A stretch of DNA of 64,000 nucleotides from Epiperipatus broadwayi (taxonomy: Eukaryota; Onychophora; Udeonychophora; Euonychophora; Peripatidae), in the NCBI GenBank assembly GCA_028023455.1, contig JAQFVV010000020.1:6929092-6993091 (forward strand), given 5' to 3'. How positions within the stretch are numbered: position 1 is the first letter of the stretch; each line of letters opens with the position of its first letter. Shown in pieces: positions 37,640 through 47,945 of this stretch. Made by a program: the position numbers and the translations under genes. The notes under the pieces are model-generated. The model was given only the letters and a program-made list of their open reading frames with translations, ran no database searches and was not told the DNA's origin.

Positions 37640-38420
37640 CCATATTACTTCTTCAACCTGTAGATCAAAAAATCATCACAACCTTCAATAACTAATGTAA
37701 CATCTCATCAACAATTTGGATAAAGATGGTGATAAGACAATTCCATAACTCTGGAAGAACTTCAATATTATTGATTTTACAGGCAATACATAGACCAAGA
37801 TTGCAAACATTACTCTCAACCTTACATGAAAGAAAGTGCTTGCAACTAACTCCTTATAAGCACCAATGTTGAAAAGAAACCTGCTTCAATCATATGGAAA
37901 ACCGTACTTGACCTATCCAAGAAAGCAGAATTTATAAATATCGATGATGACAACATTGAAAAATTTTTGGAATTACATTGTGAAGATTTAACTAATGAAG
38001 AATTAATGCAACTGGATAAAGAAAAGGAAAACCATAAGGAAAACAATACTGACAAGCCTATAAAAAATATCTGAGCATAAAGAAACTGAAGGAATTTATT
38101 TTACACTAGTAGGCTATGAATAGAATTTTGGATGAATTTGACTAAGAGTGCAGCATCAAATTTTAAAATGCCTAAATTCAAATAATCAGACCTTTTAAGT
38201 TATATGAAAAAATCAAAGAAACATGTCAACCATCCATTCTAAACCTTTTCTCCAGAGATCCTCAGCTATCGACATTCGGTGACCTCCTTCAAAAAACCTC
38301 AAGATCATCAAAGGATTTAGAAAATGATAGTCCTTAGAATGAAAAACTGTTAAAAATGTCTTTAAAAACTGAATAACAATGATTGATGAATGGATCACAA
38401 AAAAATCTTTAAGATAAGTG
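37640..38420 (+). pseudogene. Tigger-like (pogo/DDE) transposase C-terminal remnant
   Basis: A 61-codon open stretch, 37892-38074, reads WKTVLDLSKKAEFINIDDDN, then FLELHCEDLTNEELMQLDKE. This matches the tail of Tigger/jerky-type DDE transposases, where an acidic E-LLE-H-EELT-EEL-L segment follows the catalytic domain. Upstream pieces in other frames (a W-x-x-FNI-like segment near 37760) and downstream pieces (PPSKNLKIIK near 38290) fit the same tail, but the catalytic triad is absent. DNA transposon relic; no terminal repeats seen. Confidence 0.7.
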
Positions 38421-38529
38421 AGTTTTTTTTATATAAATTTAAGTTGTACTACCCATACATGCACATTTTAAGTGTATACTTGAAATATTCATATAGTACA
38501 GTGTTCACAAATTACTATATATACTAGGT

Positions 38530-38759
38530 AATATTTACTAAGGCTGTAACCTCAAGAATGTGTGCGTAAAATGCGATAGTAGGGACCTCTACAGGTCTTA
38601 AACACAAGCTTCACCTATTTGGGTTCCCTTCTTTTCTTCCAAAATGTAAGCTTGTGGTTAAGACCTAGAGGTCTTTACTATCACATTTTACATGCACAGT
38701 CTTGAGATTACAGCCTTAGTAAATATTACTTAAGTAATCAATGGGTGTTTAAATAAATT
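38530..38759 (-). mobile_element. Foldback family E element with 14-bp target duplication
   Basis: A 14-bp repeat, tatatatactaggt, flanks it exactly (38516-38529 and 38760-38773). The palindrome runs from aatatttactaaggctgtaa to the reversed ttacagccttagtaaatatt. The one-sided segment (taagtaatcaatggg, then taaataaattt) lies on the right, so this copy is in the opposite orientation to 34318. Confidence 0.9.
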
Positions 38760-38773
38760 TATATATACTAGGT

Positions 38774-39589
38774 TAAATTGTTGGGTTATATGATATTTAC
38801 AGTTTATAGTATAATTGTTATCTGGAGTAACCAGCCAAATTTTTCCATAGAAAATCATTATAACAGCTTGCTTTTTATATGATATTCTTGCTTTATGATG
38901 AGGCTTGACGAAGCAATTGTCCTTGCTAAGTAGAGGGAAGGTGTATATTGTAATGGTTAGTTTATATATATATATTTAAATTTATTTTAATTGATTCAGG
39001 CACCATCTGACATTAAACAACAGAAAATATATGGACACATATTCATTATTTTTATATTTTAATAGAATTCAAACTATTTTCTTTAATATGGGATGATGAT
39101 GACCAATACAAATCATTATTTGCAATATCTGTCCAAATCTTGTAGAACATTAGCTACTTCCAATAACCATGGACAGGGAATTAACATACAGATGAGACAA
39201 TATGACATATAAAGAACTTAAACTTTTTAAATAAATAGTAATGCAATAATTTATGTACAGATTCTCATAATTATCAGACATGATATAATGTTCTTTTACC
39301 CTACACACTCCTGCATTACAAAACTATATCATAAAAATTTATGATAATTTATTTTATAATTTGATTAGCATTATAATTATAATTTAATGCTACTGGAAAA
39401 CAGGTATAAATTAAAAGTATTTATTTGCAAAGTGTACAAGGTTTATTGTTTAAACTATTTACATATGCTCTCTGTGCACTCAATAAATTAATTACTACAC
39501 TTCAATAATTTATAGAATTTCCAACATTAAGATCATAATATTAACTCATTGTAATTGCAAGATTTTGTGTAAGTTAGTCAAAATAAGAG
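38774..39589. other. AT-rich non-coding stretch
   Basis: Nothing recognised. Confidence 0.6.
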
Positions 39590-39785
39590 TCATAGATCAC
39601 ATGACCCTATTCTCTTTAGCTTGTAAGTTATAAACAATGAGGATTGCTAATTTTTCAACAAAGCTTTGTGATAAATGCTTAGCAAGGGAAAGCATTTAAA
39701 ATATCTCTGACAGGATCCCCCCCAAAAAAAACCTCTGACCATGATTTTGTGCTCTGGCACTCCTCAGAGAGGTGCTAGGATAGGT
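39590..39785 (-). mobile_element. PLE-type terminal repeat with hammerhead motif
   Basis: Shares modules with the repeats at 11.7 and 31.4 kb: atcacatgaccc, agcttgtaa, aagctttgtgataaatgct, then the ribozyme and gaggtgctagg. A run of C then A (39718-39730) interrupts it. Solo unit; no coding sequence nearby. Confidence 0.7.
39731..39773 (-). ncRNA. Hammerhead ribozyme-like motif, best-paired copy
   Basis: Minus strand: stem I ACCTCT; canonical core CTGAGGA; a perfect stem-loop II, GTGC-CAGA-GCAC; AAAA in place of GAAA; a short stem III around CATG; C; return AGAGGT. Stem I is six perfect pairs. The single departure is the first base of GAAA, a catalytic residue (G12), so it is probably inactive although its fold is intact. 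Confidence 0.8.
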
Positions 39786-42320
39786 TAATTAATTTTGTAA
39801 ATTAATCTTTCAATTACCTATTATACTAATACTAACATAGTTCTATGATCAAGTGCACTTGCCATAGTGTAAATTCTTGTTCTTCACAAATACAATATAT
39901 TCTATCCATATCATTAGTTCATAACATAGTCACACATACCTTATAAAGATAATTCTATAGTAGCCACTTTTAGTTTAAATTCCAATTTACTAACTTAACT
40001 TGATTACAAAGATGTTTTTTTGAATATGATCTCCAATTTAATAACTCGACCTAATTATGTGAGATGGTTCCTTCCTTTGAATCTGATCCCAAATTTACAG
40101 AACAAATTCATGAATAAATTCACCATATAAAATATTTAATCATTCAGCAATGATTTAACAACTGCATTTATATTACAAGTTTTACAAACATAAAATCTAA
40201 CTCACAGTAAACAAAATGAGGGCTAATTTTCTACAAATGAACTCCATTAAATTTCAAAATAAATATTTAACTTAAATACTAATAATTATATTCCCACTTT
40301 TTATTTTTAAAATGTTAACATCCTCACTTTAAATATTTTATATACATTAATATTACATTCTGATTATTTTATCTAATTTTAGATAATTGGCTAACAATTT
40401 CTACATGAAAAGAAAACTTGTTTTTTTTTTAAAGAGATAAAATTTTAGTTAAGCATATATATATAATAGAAGGAAAATGAAGTAATTTTATATATTTTTG
40501 GTTTTAAAATGCAGTTCATGTATTTATAGTTGCTTAATAGCAAATGCTGATTCTTTTTTTTTATATAAAATATTTGCTTCCTCATTTATTCAATCAATTA
40601 AATAATATATTAGATAAGCACTTTATACCTAGTAAAATATAGTTTGTTAGAATTAAACATACACCAAGAGGTCATAAACAATAAGACTTAAAATGGTTAA
40701 TACATTAGGATAATAGTCTAATTGACAAACAGGTAGGTTTTTTAACTTGCACAGCAAAAGTTTTGTATCCAAAAATCCTTACAACTTATGAGGATTTTTT
40801 TGCAGGCTATTGATTTGATTCTGTTTATAATCATATTCCTTTTTTAAAAATTGTTATAATGTTCTTTAAAAATATCCTGTCTTTGAATTTAAAGATTAAG
40901 CATATTTTCTTTATTTTGAATAGAGATTTATTCTAAATATCTTGGTCAGATTCACAAAGGGTCTAAGTTAGATTTCAAGCAGTTGGCAGTTTTCTCCTTT
41001 TTTTACTCAGACATCCTACTGTCAATTTGATACATCTTGAATAAAGCAATAAATGATTATTGACCTTTCTTAACACCTTTGATAATCTCTTATTTTCAAC
41101 ACCCATATGACCTCATTTTATTTTAATTATGTGAATTTTCAAACCAGTCATTTTTAATTGAGTGAATTTTCAAAACTTTGTAATTATTAAATTGTTTGAA
41201 TTTTTCCCTTGTTTTTGAATCTCAAATCTAAAACAAGCTTAATCTTTTTATTAACTTATTTTTCATTTAATTATTTAAAATCTATTTCTTTTAACACTTG
41301 TATATTTAAGTGAATTGTTTTAATCATTGATAAGAGCAACAATTTTAAGACAGATTCTATAATTTATTAGTTTCTCTTAAATTTATACACTTTTAACAAA
41401 CCTATTATATTATTATTTTGAAATATGACATTTAATAATTTATTCCAAATTTGAATATTATCTATTATTACTACATTTAATTTTTTATTTTGGGCTAATA
41501 ATTTATTTTACTTAATTTTCTTCAAAACTTTTGATTACTATATTTGTTAACGGAAAACTAGTTTAGTGTCATGTGGAAGATCATGTGTTTAATAATGAAA
41601 TATTCACTTCACTATATATATTTATTTTTATATCAGTAATAATAAATGTTTATGTGTTGTATAAAAAAAGTACTTGGATTATAATAATATTTATGATAGG
41701 AATAGTGTTGATTTTGATGCTCTTATTGTTTTATTTTAATTTATATAAATATAATGTCACGTGAAATTTACCAAGTCTATTTGAAATAATAATTAAACTG
41801 CCCTCTAGCTGCCAGACTCGATAATTTTTTACAAAAAGAAAATGAACTTCTTACTGTATTTTTAGTTTTTTTTATTTTAAAGTTATTTAGAATAAGCAGA
41901 GAGCAAACTTAAACGAGCCTATATGTTTGATGTAAACTGATTTTTAAGTAACTGATATTAAGTGTATAGAGTAGAGTATCTCACTCATTTCTAAAATTCC
42001 ATAGTAAATAAACGCATGTCATATAAGAAATGTTAAATAATATTTTAATATTGAATAAATATGTTGTGAATGTTGCCAGATCTATTTTAAATAATAATTG
42101 AACTGTCCTCTAGCTGTAATGCTTAACAACTTTTTACAGTAAAAAAATGGACTACTTCTTACCATATTTTAGATCTTTTCATGTAGAGTTATTTAGAATA
42201 ATAACAGTCAGATAATTTGTGCATGGCAACTAGAAGCAGTTTGATTTTACATAACATTATATTTATTCAATATTAAAAATATTATTTAACATCATATATA
42301 TATATATGTGTGTGTAAAAA
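39786..42320. other. AT-rich non-coding stretch
   Basis: No element recognised. A related pair of segments, agatctatttgaaa/aataattgaactg-like, at 41775-41900 and 42075-42200 suggests an old local duplication. Confidence 0.55.
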
Positions 42321-42331
42321 CGTAATCTGAA

Positions 42332-42444
42332 GGTCAAGCGTTGTTAGCCGAGAAGTCATCACAGCCATCTTGCAAGCAAGTAGTTGGTTGCAGACGGTTG
42401 TGGGTTTGCCCCCCGGGCGATGCTATGACATATGAAAAAAAAAA
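42332..42444 (+). mobile_element. tRNA-derived SINE with A-tail
   Basis: Plus strand: ggtcaagcgttgttagccg, the A-box-like agccgagaagtcatc, the B-box-like gtgggtttgcccc, gatgctatgacat, then ten A. Close to the copy at 57157-57263. No clear target duplication, only aaaaacg near both ends. Confidence 0.85.
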
Positions 42445-42593
42445 CGATAAAAATGTAGGAAATAAATAATAAATAAAAAAATAGTTAATATCAATGTATA
42501 TTTTTTTGACAGAATCAGAAAAGAAGTATCTACAAATATAATATAAATAATTGAAATACAGGCACTCTTCACATACCTGGAGCCTAATTGTAA

Positions 42594-42804
42594 ATATAGG
42601 GGATTTAAACTCAGACTTTTAAGCACCTTTCAACTATGCTTACTATCTCATACCACTGGCACATATGACTATATACATGTAGAAAAGATAAACAATCATC
42701 AATATTCATATTTCGTGCTAAACTAGCACTCATCAGTTGGTCCAAATTATCATCTCCCACACATCTTGAAAGTCTGAGTTCAAATCCCCTATATTTAAAT
42801 ATAA
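42594..42804 (-). mobile_element. Foldback family D element with hammerhead motif
   Basis: Inverted ends: tataggggatttaaactc on the left and gagttcaaatcccctata on the right. Between them are the ctatctcatac block and a central hammerhead on the minus strand. The ends contain a B-box-like gagttcaaatccc on the strand reading outward, hinting at a tRNA-derived promoter. Confidence 0.82.
42700..42739 (-). ncRNA. Hammerhead ribozyme-like motif, family D
   Basis: Minus strand: CAA; canonical core CTGATGA (42736-42730); a perfect 6-bp stem-loop II, GTGCTA-GTT-TAGCAC; intact GAAA; short stem III atatgaat; site base A; TTG closing with CAA. All conserved core residues are present. Stem III has one mismatch relative to the 15-kb copy. 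Stem I beyond the first three pairs has a 5' bulge, as in natural type I ribozymes. Confidence 0.8.
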
Positions 42805-43755
42805 TATAATTAACAATGAAATAGAAATAACTTAGTGGTTTGCATCAAGTGAAAAATAAACTGGGAATCTATTATATATATTAAATTCTTTTATGATTAC
42901 TCTCTCAAATTTAAAAAAAAAAATCTGACTGCTCAATAAACATGATGAAAAAGCAAAAATCCTATCCGTATGGAAAATTTTCACAAAATATGTCAATCAA
43001 AATGAAAAAAATGTCAAATGAATCATTTATCACCACCATCTTCTTTTCTATTTTATTCTAACCTCTTCTAAATTTCATATTGGGTAGAATAATCAATAGT
43101 TAAATCTCATGACAGGTGATCTGCAGTCCAATTTATTTTTTTTATAAATTTCTCAAACAATAGTTTCTGAACAATTCATCCTAATCAGACAGTGATAGAT
43201 GAGATATGGCCTAAATAATTGTATAATAGTAATAATAATAATAATAATAACAACAAACTATCACGTGTATGAAAACACATGAAAACTTGAATTTATATTT
43301 TTTACCCATGAAAATCTTTGTTTTAACATACACACATCTATAGATATATGTCAATAGAATTTGATCTACAAGTGTCAAATTTCCTGCATTTATATCTTTG
43401 ATATCCATTTTAGATAAATATATTAACGATCATTATTAATCCTTTATTATATTAAAAAACTTCTTATCATTTTTATACCATATAAAATTTTTATTTAAAT
43501 CTAGTTAAAGATATTCATTTTTCTTTTAATTACACACAAACCCATAGCATCATAAATCCAACTTCATCTCTTTTTTTCCATTTTTGAAATACTGTTGTGT
43601 GCGCATGTGTTTGGGTTTTGCTTTCGAATAATCTGATTAATGTTGGTGAATTTGTTAATAAAATAATACATTCTTCAAATTAAAAAGGTATTTTTAACCA
43701 TAAATGATATTAATATACAGAATATCTCCCGCATATATTTTTACTATAGATACAA
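42805..43755. other. AT-rich non-coding stretch
   Basis: Only a short taa microsatellite at about 43225-43250. Confidence 0.6.
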
Positions 43756-43762
43756 AACATTA

Positions 43763-44030
43763 TTCTTGTATTTTTATATGAGACTATTTCCATCATCTAA
43801 TATGAGTATTGAATGTCTTTAGAAAAATTTAATTTTATTTAAATATTCCAAATACATTCAACTGTTAGTAATAGCACATCAAACAGATTTGTATATGCAC
43901 AACATTTCAAGATGTATTAGTCTCCCGTCTACTTCAGGTGTTCCTGGTCTGACCAGTGACAGTACTAGCATGAGATTTGAACCTGGATCTTTAGATCTTG
44001 AGTACTAAATTTTAAAGTAATGCTCTAACC
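43763..44030 (-). mobile_element. tRNA-derived SINE (family 2), left half of head-to-head pair
   Basis: On the minus strand the tRNA part starts near 44030 with cagttggttagagcatta, then the B box ggttcaaatctc, a cactggtcag core, and a tail region ending atattagatgatggaaatag. It mirrors the copy that follows. Confidence 0.82.
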
Positions 44031-44040
44031 AACTGTCTTT

Positions 44041-44330
44041 AGAATGATAGCTCAGTTGGTTAGAGCATTACCATAAAATTCAATACTCAAAAATCTAAAG
44101 GTCCAGGTTCAAATTCCATGTTAGTCCTGCCACTGGTCAGGCCAGAAACATCTGAAAAAAAGAGCAGAATAATACCTCTTGAAACATTGTGCATAAACTA
44201 AACTCTGTGCAATTACTAACAGTTGAATGCATTTGGAATATTTAAATAAAATTGATTTCTTCTAATGACATTCAATACTCATATTAGATGATGAAAATAG
44301 TCCAATATAAAATACAAGTAAAACACCATC
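44041..44330 (+). mobile_element. tRNA-derived SINE (family 2), right half of head-to-head pair
   Basis: A box gctcagttggttagagc (44050-44066) and B box ggttcaaattcc (44106-44117) in tRNA order and spacing, then gccactggtcaggccagaaa and a long AT-rich 3' region to about 44330. Longer than the roughly 100-bp SINEs elsewhere and from a different tRNA. Repeated at 47135. Confidence 0.85.
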
Positions 44331-44551
44331 ATCACAAATCTTCAGGTAAACACAAAACATTATTCTGTTTTAATAATCTTTCTTAAGCAGTAACTAAAAA
44401 ATCAAATAAGTTGCAGGCAAATATCTAAATTTTCCAGAATATCTGACTTAACATTACTAGATATTTTTATAACTACTGTATTTTTATTTAATGTAATAAT
44501 TTTTAATACACTGTACAGGTTTACCCACACCTGCACATATATAATGCAATA

Positions 44552-44636
44552 TATAAGGGATTCAAACTCAGACTTTCACACGACCCTTAGTTCTCCATGC
44601 CATCTTGTGAAAGTCTGAGTTTGAACCTCTTATATA
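44552..44636. repeat. Family D inverted ends without a centre
   Basis: ataagggattcaaactcaga on the left and tctgagtttgaacctcttat on the right form a hairpin with a 20-30 base loop. These are the family D ends with the ribozyme-bearing centre missing. Confidence 0.7.
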
Positions 44637-44639
44637 TTG

Positions 44640-45958
44640 TAATAATTTTTGTACAACATTATTTACACACACACTTGTATATTATTTACTCAAATATTTT
44701 TGATAACTCTTTTTATTGTTTTTCCTTCTCTTTGTATCAAAGATCTTGGGGTAGAGGGAAGTCCCCACATCTAGCCATGGTGAATTATCTTGCAGGTTAA
44801 CTTTTAGTGATTCAAATTAGTAATATTTATATTTCAAAAATTCAAACTATTTCTAGAGCTTTTAAATAACTATCTTATAAATGTAAAGCACTCAAAAAAA
44901 TATTGTTTCATTAAAACCAATTCTTTCAACAAGTCAAGGCTTTATTCAATCTCATCTCAAAAATCTTCTGCACAAGTCACAAATTTAGGGCTAACATTAT
45001 TAAATTTCAGGACTGGGCTGATCAATTTTGGAACCTAAAACTAGCCTTAAAACATCTGTATTTTAAAATTATTTAGAAAGTACTCATGAAACAAAGATAG
45101 CACTTCTTCCAGCCATGCATAAAATCCATCCACGTCAATCATTTTATGATTTCCAAACTACATCAACACTGGTCAGTAAATAAAAAACAACAAGAAAAAA
45201 CCATCAAACTTTCATCATGTGAATATTGCTTCATCAATGTTCTTCTATAAGGGGCTGTCGGAGAAGACTTTGCCCATCAATATACTAGTTGTTACAAAAG
45301 TTGCCTTTCTATTTATTTAAAATGATCTACTGAATAAAGTAATGGACAATAATAGGATCAATATGTATTAAATAAAAACAAATATTTATTTTTAAAAAAA
45401 ACTACAAACTAAAAAATGAGACAAAATAAATTAAAATATATATTAAAAAACATACAGAATAAAAACAAACAAACCTTAATGAATTAAATAACTCTTCAGG
45501 CTTTAATTATAGTAAATGGTTTGAAACTGTCTTTATATTGTAAATAGTTTTAGATATAATCTGTTCTAAAAAATTATTACTAGATTACTTATTTGATCCT
45601 GCGTTATTGATGAAGTTGTTCGTAAATAATTTTAAAAAATTTTCAGTTAAAAAAATGTTTTTGAATGCGTTACACTTATAATATTAGTAGAATACTTTGG
45701 AGAACATTATTTGGAAATCAATCAATCAATAATATTCTGTCCAATATACATGGCAAGAGAGTAGTCACAACATCAATTCATCCATTCTTCTATTCCATTC
45801 TCTTCCTTGCCCATTTCATCAATTCCACATAAGTCTTCCCATCTCTTATATCATCCAATAATGTCAATCTCTTCCATCCTTTCTTTTTATTTCCACTCAT
45901 CATTCCCTCCAAAACATCTTGTATTAAACAATAATTTCATCTTAATATATGTCCAATT

Positions 45959-45994
<36 letters not shown>

Positions 45995-47130
45995 TCTCAA
46001 TCAATCTTCTTTCCTCATTTACTCTTTTCAAAACTTCTTTGTTATTTTACTCAACCAACTGATTTTTTCCATTCTTCTCCATGTTCACATCTCAAAGGCT
46101 TACAATCATTTCTTAATTCTATTACTGGATGTCCATGTCTCCCAACAAAACATTAATACATTCCACACATAACATTTAATTAATCTCTGCTTTAATTCAC
46201 TTCCCTTGGGGCCAGTTTATCTTTGCAATCATTTAGAGAAGGGGAAAAAAGCTCAGGGCTGCTTTTTTTTAGGTGTAATAAATAAATAAATAAATCGTCT
46301 AGTTTGCAAAGAATTCTGAACATTGATGTTAGAAACATTTTCAGTCAGCATTATACTCATCCCAAGTCCATTACTACTGGTCACCCACATTTATTTTCAA
46401 TTTGTTTTTATACTTATATTTCTAAATATTTGGAGTGCACACTTATTTAATGAATTTATTTAATTTAATTTTTTTATAACTTTATACATTTTTTCATGAC
46501 TTTTAAATCGTGAACTAAATCACAGAAAACACTTAAAAATATTGAATAACACTTCTCAAATTTCTTATACTTTTTCAATTTATATATGTAAATAATAATG
46601 AATAATTTAATGTTTTGATTATTTATTTGTAGTGTTTATCAAGTTTAATAACAATATCAATCTAAAAAAATTATAAATATCTATACATATAAAAATGTAT
46701 ACATAAATATATAAATGATATATTATTCGGTGCATCCATGTATAATTTATTGTACTAAAAATATATATCTTGATGTATTTGTTGGATCACACTTGCCATT
46801 AACTGGGCAATTAATATTATAAAAATGGTTCTAGAGTTACTGTAAACATATATGGGTTTGTGAAATATATATAATTGCATTAATTAAAAATAACATAAAT
46901 ATTGTAACTGCATAATTATCCCATAAGAGTTAATTATAATTTGTAATACTTTAAAAAAAAAATTAACTTAAATAAACATAACTCTGTAATAAGTAAATTT
47001 CATTGTTGTTAAGCTATATAAAGTCTTAACTAAGCATTTTAATTTATTAATAAAGTAGTTTATTAAACATGCTTGGATAATAATTTACTAATGTCAATTA
47101 ACTTATTTAATTGTGTTTATGTGTTGGACT
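44640..47130. other. AT-rich non-coding stretch
   Basis: No gene. A TC microsatellite lies at about 45961-45989, and an aaat run at 46278-46295. The 121-codon frame at 45807-46172 runs through pyrimidine-rich simple sequence and has no family features. Confidence 0.6.
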
Positions 47131-47134
47131 ATTC

Positions 47135-47398
47135 CATGATCTGAATGTCTTTAGAAAAATTTAAATTTATTTAAATATTCCAAACACATTCAAGTATTAG
47201 TAATAGCACATCAAACAGGTTGGTATATGCACAACATTTTGAGAAATATTATTCTCTCCTCTTCTTCAGATTTTGCTGACCTGACCAGTGACAGTACTAG
47301 CATGGGAATTGAACCTGGACCTTTACATTCTTTATGAATATTGAATTTTAAGGTAACACTCTAACCAACTGATCCATCCTTCCAAAGACAACAATCAG
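47135..47398 (-). mobile_element. tRNA-derived SINE (family 2)
   Basis: Minus strand: ggatcagttggttagagtg (A box), ggttcaattccc (B box), cactggtcaggtcag, then the AT-rich tail to gacattcagatcatgg. Third copy of the family forming the pair at 43.8-44.3 kb. It abuts a PLE endonuclease remnant. Confidence 0.85.
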
Positions 47399-47529
47399 TA
47401 GAAATTTCATATACTTATCTATGAGGTTCTTCCTGATTTCTCACTTTTTTTAAGAGCAAAGTTGATTAATGATTTTTATATATTATATGTAGTCACACTA
47501 GGTTGACTTATGGGATTGTTTGCCATTGT

Positions 47530-47945
47530 CATGTGAGAAGCTTTTTTAAATTTTTTTCTTCATACCATTTCTTCTCTCTAATGAATATTTTTGTATTTTT
47601 CCAATTGAACATATGTTCATTGACGCGTACACGCTCTGTTCCTTAGATACATCTGTTTTCTCTTTGTTAATCATCAGTTTGTGTTCTTGCAAGTGCTTTT
47701 CAATGGGATGACTGTTTTCACCAATATATGTTCTTCCACATTCACATGGTATTTCATAAATGCAGTTTATTCTTTTCAGCATTTCAAGTTTAGGCTTTAT
47801 AGATGTTAGAATTCCTCAAAATGTGGTGTGGCTCTGGAAAGCTGTTCTGATGTTATACTGATTGCAGATTTTTTAAATTTGTCTCCTATTTTTGGTATGT
47901 GTGGGTACACTACAGTAGCAATAATTGTTTTCTTTTTTGATGGTT
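47530..47945 (-). pseudogene. Penelope-like element, lineage C: end of RT and GIY-YIG endonuclease
   Basis: Minus strand, 47945 to 47790: YCYCSVPTHTKN, NQYNIRTAFQSHTTF, a stop, then GILTSIKP, the linker after the PLE reverse transcriptase. The frame 47782-47546 then gives INCIYEIPCECGRTYIGE, HPIEKHLQEHKLMI and LERRNGMKKK. This is a clear GIY-YIG domain: IYEIPC strand, YIGE loop, helix with EH. The usual catalytic Arg after YIGE-T-GR is lost (NSHPIEKH). The N-terminal RT is absent. It is the best preserved PLE piece in the window. Confidence 0.85.

Noticed and set aside
37846-38055. 69-codon minus-strand frame rich in Ser and Leu
   Set aside because: It is antisense to the Tigger-like remnant.
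44050-44117. Intact tRNA gene
   Set aside because: A and B boxes are good, but the acceptor stem does not close and the anticodon arm is expanded; it is the head of a SINE present in at least three copies.
45807-46172. 121-codon Ser/Leu/Ile-rich frame
   Set aside because: It runs through pyrimidine-rich simple sequence including a TC microsatellite, and no domain is visible.
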